From: Psoroptes ovis
Taxonomy: Eukaryota > Arthropoda > Arachnida > Sarcoptiformes > Psoroptidae
Assembly: GCA_002943765.1 (NCBI GenBank)
Contig: PQWQ01000003.1
Location: 1,364,001 to 1,428,000, forward strand
Reading direction: 5' to 3'
Length of the DNA stretch: 64,000 nucleotides
Position numbers and translations under genes: made by a program. Position 1 is the stretch's first letter. Each line of letters begins with the position of its first letter. Below are positions 26,812 to 38,692 of this stretch, one piece after another. Below the pieces are notes generated by a model. It made no database searches. It saw only the letters and a program-made list of their open reading frames with translations, and was not told the origin of the DNA.

Positions 26812-27213
26812 GAAAAAAATTGAACAATAATTATATTTCATTTTAATCTCTTTTTATTACAAACAAAACAAACAAATATAAAAAAAATTTGATTTAAATC
26901 TACAAAAGAAAAAAAATATATTAGATTTAATTCCATTTGATTTACTTGATATAAAAGATAAAAATCTCAAAACACAAAGTGTGTGTGTGCTTGTTTCATC
27001 AATGATTGTCCGATTGATTGAATTTGTTTGCATTAATAACCGTTGATAATGGTGTTTACATTGTGAAAAAAAGTGGATATTTCAGAATGTTGAACAGGTG
27101 TAAGTATTTGCTTATTTGTTTATATAAGGGTATATATACTGCGTTTGTGTATGTAATATGGTCACAGATTTGTTTAATTTGAAAATTGAAAAAAAGAAGA
27201 AGACATAGAACAA
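26812..27213. other. Gap between two convergent genes
   Basis: This 402-base gap serves as the 3' flank of both the cathepsin D gene and the Hrb27C-like gene. On the minus strand an AATAAA at 26853..26858 would serve the latter, and lies only about 45 bases past the cathepsin stop, so the two 3' ends may overlap. A short TG repeat is near 26982. Confidence 0.4.
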
Positions 27214-29768
27214 TCATGAACGTCTGTATGGATGATAGCCTTGATTCTGTGTCTGTATGTTTATCATTCGAGATCCATGAAATGTTTGCGGCTGTGGATG
27301 TTGTGATTGATTGAAACCATTTGTATTATTATTATCACCACTAATTGTTTGTTGTGTCGGTGGCTGTTGTTGTGATACTGGTAATGATGATATAATTGAT
27401 AATCCACCAATACCACCGTTTGTATTGTTACCATCACTAATCAAATAATCTGGTGATATTGATGATAAATTATTTATTAATGCCACTTGATTGGTATGCT
27501 GCTGTTGTTGCAGATGATTTATCGATTGAGTATTATTACCAGTATTATTATTATTACTACTACTATTCATTATAGCAGCATTGTTAGCTGCAGCACTTGA
27601 TATGAAATGTGGAAAACTAGTGCCAGCAATATTACCTGATGGTCTAAACATCAAATTCGGACCTATTGCCTGATGCTGCGGTGTTGATGACATATTACCA
27701 TTATAATTATTTGTATCATGTTGATGATTTCCTAAAAATTTCAATGATAATCACAATAAACTATTAGAGCAATTTTTTTTATCAAAGATATACTAACGAG
27801 TTTGCTGTGGATTAATTGGTGAGATAATTGCATTAGATATGGAACTATTGGCACCAACCAAGCTGCCATTAGCAGCCATTGGATGATGAAAATTCACATT
27901 CATGGAACTCATAGTATGTTCAGTCTGAGTTGGTGGCTGTACAACAGCTGGTGGAAGAAAATTCGATGATGGAAGATGTGTGTGATGCACAACACCGGTC
28001 GGTGTCATAGGAACATGACCGAATGGTGTCGGAGTCATTGGATGCTGATGATGTTGAGGCGTTGTCGGTGGTGGTGGCACAAATGGCGTTATACTAGGAG
28101 CTGATCCTGGCCATCCAGTTGGATATGCTGCTGGATGACCATAAGGTGTCCAATTCGGTGGTCCAGCAGCGGCTGTTGCTGCTATTGCTGCGGCAGCAGC
28201 AGCTGCTGTTGATGGATTCCATACAGTGTTTGTGGCAGCAGGTGTAAAACCTGATAAATTGGACATTCCATTTATTGCGGCAACAGGTGATGGAACTGGC
28301 GTTGGCCACATCGGCCATGTTGGCATAAAATAAGGCAGAGCTAAGTTGGGCGGAACAGCATTATTAGAACCAGAATTGACAGCAGCTGTTAGGGCAGCTA
28401 AATTCATCGATCCATTGTTACCAATCGACATTGGATGCTGCTGTTGCTGAAGATGATGCACATTACCATTCATTGTTGGTGTTGTTGCTGCTGCTGTGGG
28501 TGTCGCTGATGATAGCGATGGTGCTGGCGTAATCGATTTGTTTGGCTGAGGTTCTGCACGTTTAACTTCAACCTGCGAGAAAAAATTGAAAATTAATTAT
28601 ATCACTGATTAATTTTATGATTTGTAATCATTTTTAATTAGAAAACATAAAACTAATTTTAACAATCTATGATAACATGCATCATTATAATAATTATAAT
28701 TAATAAACTTGCTAAATTATTACAATTATATATTATTCAAGTATAAAGGTTTAGAAATTTTTGGTATTTATTTAAATTAAAATAACAAATAATAACCTGT
28801 TTTCCATTGATATTAACAAAATGTTCGGCGACAACTTTATTAATCGATTCTTCATTATCGAATGATAAAAATCCAAATCCTGCGAAAAAAATAGAAAGCC
28901 CCCATATCAAACCCGACAAATTATTTAATTAAACATGTAAATTATCAATTAAATATTTAAATCATATTAAATTATAATTAAACTAGATTGTTTTCATTAA
29001 TTATAACTAATATAATACAAGTTTAAGTGTTATTTATCATATTATTAATAATAACTATGATAATATTATTAAATTAAATCATTCAAACCAACCTCTTGAT
29101 TTCTTTTTCTCTTGATCAAACATGATGATTGCTTCGTTAACCTGCAAAAAACAATAATCAAAAATGATTAAGAGCTTAAATGATTAAAGAATAATAAATA
29201 CTTTGCCATATTTTGAAAAAAATTCTTTCAAATTTGCTTCGGTGATGTTTGGTGGTAAACCACCTAAAAATATCTTTGAGCAATAATCTTGTTGTTGTTG
29301 CTGCTGCTGATGCTGCTGTCTATTTTGATTATTATGATTTGTATTACGCAATTTAAGTGTTGAAGATCGCGGATTACATTCTTTTGGATCAATCTATATT
29401 AGATGGTTGGAATTAAAATAAAAAAGAATTACTCCATTCAAATTCAAACAATTGAATAACTTACAGTACGACCATCAAGTTGATGATTTTGTACATTCAG
29501 TACTTTACGAACTGAATTTGAATCGACAAATGTAACGAAACCGAAACCACGTGATTTACCTGTTTCAGGATTTTTCATCACTAAACATTCGACAACATGA
29601 CCAAATTCTTGGAAATAATTGCGTAATTTTTCTTCATTCGTTTCCCAGCTAAGACCACCGACAAATATTTTTCTTTGAAGATAATAAAAAAAAAATCATA
29701 AATTTGATTAATCAAAAACTAATTAACACATCAATAACTTACTTTTCTTCGGCTCCATCAGCCATCAT
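27214..29768 (-). CDS. Hrb27C: Hrb27C/DAZAP1-type hnRNP with two RRMs (seven exons)
   Basis: Exons on the minus strand: 29743..29768, 29465..29672, 29202..29393, 29093..29141, 28797..28879, 27798..28572, 27214..27731. All junctions are GT..AG, phases agree, and the total is 616 residues. RRM1 (residues about 10-86) has RNP2 KIFVGGLSW and RNP1 KSRGFGFVTF; IDPKECNPR follows as in the family. RRM2 (about 117-192) has KIFLGGLPPNIT and KSRGFGFLSF and ends NGKQVEVKRAEPQ. This order and wording match Drosophila Hrb27C (hrp48) and vertebrate DAZAP1, which act in splicing, mRNA localisation and translational control. The inter-RRM linker contains a Gln-rich insertion (QQHQQQQQQQ). The C-terminal two thirds are Ala/Pro/Gln/Asn-rich, of prion-like composition. 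The start at 29768 is the first of two ATGs after a stop. Confidence 0.93.
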
Positions 29769-30778
29769 CTGTCATTGAACTAAACAAAACAAACAAAATT
29801 TTCAAAAATAAAAAAATCGTAATAACAAAACACTTTTGACATAAATAATAATGATAATGCACTAATATTAATATTTTTAATATTTATTAATCATAAATGA
29901 CAATTAAATAAATGTTGTTGTTGTCGTAGTTGTTTATGTCAAGTTTAGCATCCAATCATTATATTAATAATCATATAAACATCATTGATGATCACACATT
30001 TTCTTTTTTACTATTATTATTATACGATCATATGCTGCAACAGAGAAACAAACATCAATTTAACACACAAATGATTTCGTCGTCATTGTCGTTGTTATTT
30101 ATGATTATTTTAATTGTTTTTATTTTGTTTATTTGTTGTTTTTCTTTCAATCAAAATTATCATCAATGATGTTCATATGTTTTTTATTGTTTGTTTTGAT
30201 GATAAATTCACCACAATTTGAAAGCGTTGTCGTGGTTCATAAACAACTCTAATCAGAAAAATAGAAATGAAAACTCGTCAATCAGCCTTAATCATGTTGT
30301 AAACATTCCGACTGTGATCGATTATTCGGTATTGATTTTTGCCATGCTTTCGATTTCTGCCATGTTCCCATTGAATGCAAAGCAACTTGCCCGCTTCTCA
30401 CTCGTGATGAGCAGCAATCATGCCAAAATCTCTGCCCAAGACACACACGGGCCAGACTGTTTAACTCAATCGAATTCACTAAATGAGTAATGCAGACTAC
30501 AAATGCAATATAAGTAGTGGTAGTAGTAGTGTGGTGTAGTCACAATGACAATTTTTCAATCTTTTTCGCCACAGCATTCACACTTTCTCGCAATCAAAAC
30601 ATGAACGTCATTGTGACCACAAACAGTCACATTGTGTTGTGATTTAAATTCAAAATTTTTTTTTGAAAAAATATTTTGTGAAATTATATAATTAATCAAT
30701 TATTATGTTTAATTCAGAAAGTTTTCTTAATTTAAAAAATAATACAGGCAAATAAATTTACAATTTTTAATTGATATT
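29769..30778. other. Upstream region of Hrb27C-like gene; likely promoter
   Basis: The patch 30215-30620 is noticeably richer in G+C than its surroundings and contains a (GTA)n-like stretch (30514-30530) and an 11-base perfect inverted repeat. It is a reasonable place for the promoter and untranslated first exon of the minus-strand RNA-binding protein gene. Frames open here on both strands show no protein-like features. Confidence 0.35.
30539..30617. repeat. 11-base perfect inverted repeat
   Basis: GTCACAATGAC (30539..30549) is exactly reverse-complementary to GTCATTGTGAC (30607..30617), 57 bases apart. A partial third copy (GTCACATTGTG) follows. It could be a paired binding site, a hairpin, or the remnant of a transposon end next to the transposase-like gene. 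Confidence 0.5.
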
Positions 30779-31222
30779 TCAATCCATAGGTACATATACT
30801 AGCCGCTTTCTTGTATATTTCATTTTTTTCAAAATTCTTGACACTGTGGACTGGCTTGCATGGATATTATCAGCTATCAACTTTTCAGAGATTTCCTTCT
30901 GTGTTAACGATGCATCACATAATAAATATTGTGCGATTTTGTTTTTTATTTCGCATTGATCTGCTACTTTTCTTCCTCTCTTACTTGGTAATATCTCGTC
31001 ATCGCTTTTTCCAGCACAGATCTTGTCTAATAATGCGGTGACAGTTGGTCTTGATAAATCGACTGCTTGTGATATTGTTTTAATCGATTCGTGTTGTTCA
31101 AATAATCGTCTTACACTTTTAACGATTTCAAGTGTAACCTTATTGTTTTTTCTTTTGTTTGATGGTCTAGGATTTGATGCCAAAGATTCTTCGTCAAAGT
31201 CAGAAAAATCAGATTCCATCAT
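30779..31222 (-). CDS. Orphan helix-turn-helix protein, Tc1/mariner (IS630) transposase N-terminus without catalytic domain
   Basis: This single-exon frame of 147 residues starts at ATG 31222 (TTG at 31225 is the codon before). An acidic start (ESDFSDFDEES) leads into a basic KRKNNK stretch, then two helix-turn-helix units: IKTISQAVDLSRPTVTALLD, and SLTQKEISEKLIADNIHASQ followed by STVSRILKKMKYTRKR. This bipartite paired-like layout with a GRK linker (KRGRK) is that of Tc1/mariner or IS630 transposases. The frame stops a few residues after the point where the DDE domain should begin, and nothing DDE-like is seen in the 140 bases beyond. It is either a truncated transposase relic or a preserved DNA-binding protein. 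That the frame is fully open favours the latter, weakly. Confidence 0.65.
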   Translation of the reverse strand: MMESDFSDFDEESLASNPRPSNKRKNNKVTLEIVKSVRRLFEQHESIKTISQAVDLSRPTVTALLDKICAGKSDDEILPSKRGRKVADQCEIKNKIAQYLLCDASLTQKEISEKLIADNIHASQSTVSRILKKMKYTRKRLVYVPMD

Positions 31223-34167
31223 CAAAATAATTTAGCAAATCGGATAATAAAATATAATAAATATTAGCAATTAAAAAATAAAATTTCAAATAAAAAACGA
31301 CTCAAAGAAAACTAAATTCAAAAAGCAAAATAGTTTTTGGACCAAAATTTGAATTCACACATTTATTTAATGAGAAATTCCTAAAAATTATTGAATAGTT
31401 CACTCATGAAAATTTAAGCATAACCCTGTATCAAAAACATTTTCAACCTTGACAATATTTCTATTTCAATCAACAGGTGGCGTCTTTGTGAAATTATTTT
31501 TAAAATTATTTCAATTTTTGATTTTAAAAAATCAAAATTAAAAAATATTTCATTGAAATTGGATAGAACAAAAGCAAAAAATTCAATGGAAATTTCCAAT
31601 ACAAAAAAAAAACAAACTATCGATTCATGGAATGAATAATAGTAATAACAGTTATAATAATATGATCCAAAAATAGATGAATGATGTACACGACGCAAGG
31701 TCACATACATTCATATATCAATTGTTAAAATTGAAAATAAATAAATAATAAATCGCATGAAGGTAAGCCGATTTATCAAATTTAATATGAAATAAATTTC
31801 AATTCGGTTTCATTTTCAACACCATGTTCAATGCTTGATATATTCGTCCGTTCATTTGTCCATCCATTCATTCAATCATTGATAGTGACATGAATTTATT
31901 TATAATTTATTTGAAATTTAATTTCAAACAAAAAGTGAAAAAAAAATATTCAATCACGAATTCTATCGTGAATCATATATTTGATGATGATCATCAAATT
32001 GATCAAATCAAATAATTAAGTCATTATTCAATCAAAAAAAAATCAAAAGCATTTCGTTAAACAAACAAACATTATTAGTCCTTGTCCATTTGATTGCTTG
32101 TTTATTTGTTTTCAACATTATTCATGATCATTGAATGATGATACTGAAAACCAGAAGAAATTGATTGGATTTCTGCATTTTCATCATTGTTTCATTTGAA
32201 AATATTTAGTGATCGACTTCCAATTTACTTCATATGGCCGAATAAATTAAATTGGAAAAAATTTTTGGAAAAATGATCCATGGCCAATTAAGTCATTAAA
32301 ATATTTCAATTCAAATCATTTAATATTGGTGCTAAACGACGACAACAACTAAATCGACAACAGCAACAGCAAAAATAACAATGGAAATAATTAAAAACAA
32401 TGATAATAATAATAATAATAATGAAAATCATAATCATCATTTACCTTGAACTAGATTTGTTATGAATTTAATGATTTAAAGGTTTTTGCGAAATTCAAAA
32501 TAATCAAAACGAAAAAATTCGCATACGTCATTTTTGGATTTTTTTTTTTCGAAATGAAATATTTGTTTACAAACACCTTTGTTCCGGTGATTACCTGCAT
32601 CAATTTTTCAAAATTCGAAAATTTGAATTCAAATTTTATCTTCACCCATATGGGTCATGAAAACTTAGGAAAAAAATTGGTAAATGTCATTCGAGGTCAT
32701 GTACAATCAAGAGGCACGCACCTGGGCTTTCAATGATTCACCTGGACAAAAACTAGCACACAATCGATCTCTGCGAGAAGGTATTGATCATTTTTTAGGT
32801 TTTTTTTTCGTTTGTTTGCTGAGGTTATTGATCAAGCAACAACTACAACAAGATTAACTACTTTGATAACAAATAAATGCAAAAAATTGAAAAAATTATT
32901 ATCGGTGCAATGTACTGTTTGTGTACACGCGTGTATGTGTGTGTGCCTTTGTATTCATTGAGTGCAAATCAATACAATCAATCAAAAAGAAACTAAAAAT
33001 GAATCACCATAGAAAAAATTTTTGGTGGACATTGTGTCTCCATTAACTTAGTGTTTATCAAAATGTCATTTGAAAAACATAATTCATTTATTTCGGTGCA
33101 TTTTTTTTTCAAACATTTCTCAAGTATTAAATTCTGCATCTCTCAATAATGATAGAAATAGGATAAAATCAATTATTGAGAATATTTCATTTATTTCCCA
33201 TCTTTTTAGTGATAAAAATCAAATTTTTTTTTCTTCTCATATTGAGAATTCATGAACAAAAAAGACAGTAATAATTGAATTTTAAAATGATAAAAATGAA
33301 TTAGTTGGTATCAATGATTATAATTATTTGGTACAATGCATAGTAATGTTGATAATAATAATAATTTAAATGAATAATGATACGATAAATGAAGCGAAAT
33401 CCATTTTTTTTCCAAAATTTTCATCGAAAATTTTCGATCAAAAATTAAAAGGAAAAATTCAAACTTTTTAAATTTAAAAAAAAAAATTGTAAACAAAAAA
33501 AAAAGTAAACATTCGTCTACACACACATAACAATGCTTCTACCGCGGACCGATTTTCAACTGTTGAACATGCCACTACCATTTGGGTATTTTTAAATATT
33601 TTTGTTTTGAATTTGTTTTTATTTTATTGATGAAAAACAGACAACAAAAAAAAATAAATAAAATAATGAAATTAAGTTGATCGGCAAAAGCGACGACAAC
33701 AACAGCGACGACTAAGAACTGAGGACATATTTTTCTATGATTATGAGATTATAAACGAAAATAAATGAACGAAAAAAAAAGCAAACACAAATGAATATGA
33801 AATGTACTACGCGAAGTGAAATTATATCTTCATATTTCATTTATTTTCTTTTTTTCAATTGCTATTGTGTTTTGAGTAAAGAAATGAAATGAAATGAAAA
33901 AATTTTCCAAATGAACAACGACAACAGCAACACACTTGAAGATGATATTTGTGTTTTTTTTTAAATGGAGAATAACAACACGATCAAATATTGAACAAAG
34001 TTTACAAATGAATTGCAACATCACTTGAATTCAATTGAATTAATTATGAAGTTTTCCTTTTAATTGTTTCATTTAATTTCTCATTGGTTTTTTCTTTAAA
34101 TTTTAATTAATTTTTGACAACAAACAAAAAATCAATCATCAATTCATTGATTATTCTTTGATTTCAA

Positions 34168-34182
34168 ATGAAGACAAACGTG
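34168..34182 (+). other. Possible alternative 15-base first coding exon of the ENL/AF9 gene
   Basis: ATGAAGACAAACGTG followed by a consensus donor GTGAGT encodes MKTNV in phase 0, so it could splice to 38114 in place of MMPT. The stretch is short and could be coincidence. Confidence 0.15.
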
Positions 34183-36120
34183 GTGAGTTTCTTAATGATA
34201 TTTACACCGAAACTAATTCCAATGATTCAAGATATTTAAATTCAATTCGTTTCGATTTATTTATTTTAATTTATTGTTTCTCCTCTTAAATATTACACAT
34301 TTTGTTTCAAATTTAAATTTGAATCATTTAATTCAATTCTTTTTCTTTGGACAAATTATATGATTTCAAATTAAAAATAATTTTATTTCTCTTTTTTCGA
34401 TTTCCCCGATCATTTCAAAGGATCAATCAATCAATCAAGCAAGCAAGCAACCAATAGACCCGATTAAAAGCAAGCAAACAAGCAATCAAACTAACGAACA
34501 AACTCATGAACAGCAAAATATTTATAAAATTAGATCGTTTCAATCATTATTAATGTTTTAAATATTCATAATTATTATTATTACTTCAAAATTGGTTGTA
34601 GTGGCCATTTAGCTGTCGATTATTGTTATTATTTTTTCGATTTTTCGATTAAAATACTCATCATCATTATTATTAACAGCAGCAACAATGTGTTTTAATT
34701 AAATTTCATTAAATTGTGCAAATTAAATCATCATCACCATCATCATCATCATTATTATTATCATAGCCATTTGATCAATTCAAGATCGATTCGATTTGAT
34801 TCAAAATATTTTTTTAAATATCTTTTCTTTTCTCTGTGTTGTTGTCAATATAAATATGTGAAAGTGAAAGAGAAATATTGAAAAATTTCTTTCTTATTTC
34901 ATTTCTTTTTATTCAAAAAGAAATTACGTGTTGTCTATGTGTTTGTTTCTGTTGTGTTTGAGATGTGTTATTGAGCAAAGCAACGCAATAATAATAATGA
35001 TAAATCGACAATAACAACATCAACAACAACAACAACATTTAATAGTGTATTTTGTGTTGATTGCAATTTCTAAATATTCAGATATTTTTGAGTTATTTTG
35101 TTATTATTTCGTGTTTATATTTTTTTTCATTTATTTCTAATTTAAATATTTGGTATATGAGCAATATTATCATCATCTAAATGTTTTTTTAAATATCTAC
35201 ATTTCAAATAAGTGTTTTTAATAATAATCATCTTAATGATGCAAACAAACATCATCTTGAAACATCATTTATCATTTTTGGTGAAATAATTAACTCAATA
35301 ATGATGATAATAGACCAAGAATTTTGAACAAGTTCAATTCTACCCGAATAAATTGATGTAAAAATCATTGTGCAATCATTCATTTCATTTCATTTCATTC
35401 GTTTTGTTTTACTTTAAATGATTAATCTAATGTGTGACATATATATCTGTAAGTATTAGTGTTATTATTATTATTCAATGTTTCTTAAAAAGAATTTTCA
35501 ATAGCAAATAATTATAAGAAAGAAAAAAATGTTGAGCATGCCGATAATAATAAACAATAAATGTTTATGCAATCGGTAAATGTGTGTGTGTTAAATAAAT
35601 AAACAATATTTTACTTTGTCTTTTTTTGTTGTTCTAATACATTTGATTTGAAACCCTTATTATTATTGTGTGTGTAAGAAAAAATGTACTTTAAAACAAT
35701 GTAAGTAAATGAAATGTAAATGAAAAGAAACTAACAAAAAAAAAAAATGTAAACTAAATAACGTTTGTTGAAAATAAAAATATTATTAGTAATTTCAGTA
35801 ATATGATTTCAGTAATAATAATAATAATAACCGAAATAAAATGTTAATAACCGGTTTCAAATGAACAACGAAAAGAATGAATGAAAATGTTAAACTTTTC
35901 ATCATCATCATCATCGCCATCATCATTTTTTTTTTCAATGTATTTCAGTAAAAAAATGAATTACATTTATTGTATATCTTGCAATGATGTTTTTTTTTCT
36001 TTTCTAGATTGATTTAGTATTTCAAAGATCTTTGACACATTCACTTGAATAGTTCGAATATTTTTTTTCCTTCATCTTTATTTTTATTCATGAAATAAAA
36101 ACAAAATATGTGCAATCCAT

Positions 36121-36157
36121 CGGTTGGTTGGTCGATCGGTCGGTCGGTCGGTCGTTG
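36121..36157 (+). repeat. (GGTC)n/(GGTT)n tetranucleotide tract
   Basis: Imperfect tandem GGTT/GGTC units form one of the few G+C-rich microsatellites in the window. Confidence 0.6.
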
Positions 36158-38031
36158 ATTTCGGTTGATCGGTCGCTGGCCGGCTTTGATTAAATAATCA
36201 TATGTGTGTGTGTGTGTTTATTTGTTTGTGTGATGATGAAATATTCCATTCATGAGAAGAATTTCTTTTATCACTTTGATTTAATTATTTTGGAAAGAAT
36301 TTCAAAACTAATTTTTGTTTATTTTTACAGGTTTTTCCCCTTATACTCATAAATCAAATTTGGCCAAATTGAAATTTGAAAAAATTCAAAAAAAAAAACA
36401 ACAAAACAACCAACTCAACAAAAGCAACAAAAACAAGAGATAACCCTTTCGAAAATCTGTGATTATTAAATCTGTTAAAATTTGTGATTTTTTTTTTACT
36501 CAAAATTCCGCACTCAAAAAGAATTTGAATACGATTCATTGGTCATTGAATCAATCGATCCACATTTCAAGAACAAAAAATAAAAAAATTAGATCAACGA
36601 TCAAATTCAACTTTGAAAAAAAATAAATGAATGAATGACATTTAAAATCGACATATTCGACTTTCAAATATTTTTACAAAAGGAGTACAATCACCTTTCG
36701 CTGTCACAAACACACACACACACACTCACACTATCTGTGTGTTCTGCATGTTAATTTTTTTTTTACCGACGAATAATAATAATAACAATGATAATACGGT
36801 GATAATATGATGATCATGATGAATAAATTATTACGAATGTGGTAGATTTTTGTATTAAATACTCTGACATCGAACAAAAATGATTTTGCTTTCAATTTCA
36901 AATGTTCATCACACAAATATTCAATCGATCATTTATATATGAATTAATCAATCAATTTTTTTCATCATCAATTGATCAATGTTTTACGGCAATTTATTGA
37001 TTGATTGATTCGATCGATCGATTGATTGATTGATTGAATGAACGAATTTTGTTTTATTTAAAATTTTTGATTTGTACTTTGTGTTCGTGTGTTTTTATGT
37101 ATTTGTATGCTTTTTTCAAGTTGAATTTTGAATAATTCAATTTTATAAAAAACGAAAACAAAAAAAAATTTCATCATCATTAATGAAAACGAATATGAAT
37201 GAAAATTCATTGATGCAAATCATCTGTTGTTGTTGTTGTTGTTCAACCGAAAGAAAACAACATTTTTTTCTCCATCAAATATTTTGTTTGATTTGAATCA
37301 AAATTATCATAATCATAATCGATAAATACCAGCGATTATTATAAAAGATGATTTAATTCAATTTAATTTATGAAAACAAAAAGTAAAAAACTAATCTAAA
37401 TCGCAATCAAAATTAATCTTTTGTTAATTAATTAATTTTATTATTATTATTTTCTTCTGATAAGATTATTGTCAACTATGCGCATAAATGTACATGCACA
37501 CGCAGACACACACACACACACACACCAACAAGCACAGCTGCAAATATAATGATATAATTTATTGATTAATCAAAACTAAACGCAAAAATTTTTTATCACC
37601 ATTTTTATTTTCATTTTTTCTATACTCTTTAATCATCATCATTTTGCAATAATTAAATCAATTAATTGTGGTAAATTTTCGACAACCTACAGCCAAACAA
37701 CCGCAAAAAAAAAATTCATTAAAAATGTATGAAATCATTGAATTTAAATTTTAATGAAAATGAATGATATCTGCAGTACCTGCATCATTAAATAAAAGAA
37801 AAATTGTGGCAAAATTATTATCTATTTTAATTATTTTAATTTAACAAAATGTGATCATTTTTTTTTTCATTGTTTTACTCCGAAAAAATACCAATCTAAT
37901 ATTCTCATATTCTCAATACAATTATTAAATGTCCAAAATACGCACTTAAATCATCATACAATTTTTTAAAAATTAAATTGCAATTCAAAATCAACTTTAA
38001 ATCTTTCATTTATTGAGTCCTTATTCGACAC

Positions 38032-38692
38032 ATGATGCCTACGGTATGTTGTTTATCTTTGATTTGATTTACAATTTTCATTTATTTATTTTCATTTTTT
38101 CATATATTTGTAGCAAATTGTCGAAGTCAACTTGGAAATTGGCCATATTGCAAATCCTAAAACTAAACCAACAGCAGATGGCCATACACATGATTGGTGA
38201 GTTTGCTCAAAAATTTATTAAAACATGAATATTCTAAAATATTGTTTCTCTATCAATATCAAATAGGACCGTATTTGTACGTGGTTTCGACAATGCTAAC
38301 ATAAATTCTTTCGTTGAAAAAGTTATTTTTTACCTTCATGATAGTTTTCCAAAACCGAAAAGAGGTACACTTATATTGTCTATCAATGTCTATTATTAAT
38401 ATTGATGAATGGATTGAATGAATATTAATTTTCTCTATTTTTTCGAACATTTTTCCCCTTCGACATATCAGTCATAAAAGAACCACCATATGAAATCAAA
38501 GAATCTGGTTATGCATCATTCGAATTACCGATCGATGTTTATTTTCGTAATAAAGAAGAACCGAAAAAATTACGTTTCGATTATGATCTCTATATTGAAT
38601 TAGATAAACCGGTTATTAATACAAGACGTGAACGTTTAACATTTCAAAATCCAAGTGCTGAATTTCGAAAAAAATTGCTAAAAGGTCGAGGG
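38032..38692 (+). CDS. ear: YEATS-domain exons 1-4 of the ENL/AF9 gene
   Basis: Four closely spaced exons separated by 70-, 70- and 107-base introns encode the whole YEATS domain: QIVEVNLEIGHIANPKTKPT, TVFVRGFDNANINSFVEKV, FYLHDSFPKPKR, ESGYASFELPIDVYFRNKEE, PKKLRFDYDLYIELD, RLTFQNPSAEFRKKLLKGRG. The wording tracks human AF9/ENL almost residue for residue, which fixes both the frame and the splice sites. The unit ends in phase 0 with donor GTAAGT, before a 5.6-kb intron. Confidence 0.93.

Larger units (their letters stand above)
31223..38031. other. Gene-poor upstream region of the ENL/AF9 gene
   Basis: No convincing coding frame. Content: CA-rich tracts at about 32925-32945 and 36709-36728, a (GGTC)n-like tract 36121-36157, a (TTGA)n tract 36996-37037 with an embedded CGATCGATCG palindrome, a (CA)n at 37505-37525, and runs of A or T. 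The 5' untranslated exons of the ENL/AF9 gene probably lie here; a short in-phase candidate is listed separately. Confidence 0.35.

Noticed and set aside
30218..30490. Open frames on both strands upstream of the RNA-binding protein gene
   Set aside because: Both strands are open because the patch is low in TAA/TAG; neither reads like a protein. Treated as promoter.
31414..31710. 98-codon frame rich in Phe/Tyr/Ile
   Set aside because: Low-complexity A+T translation with no start or splice support.
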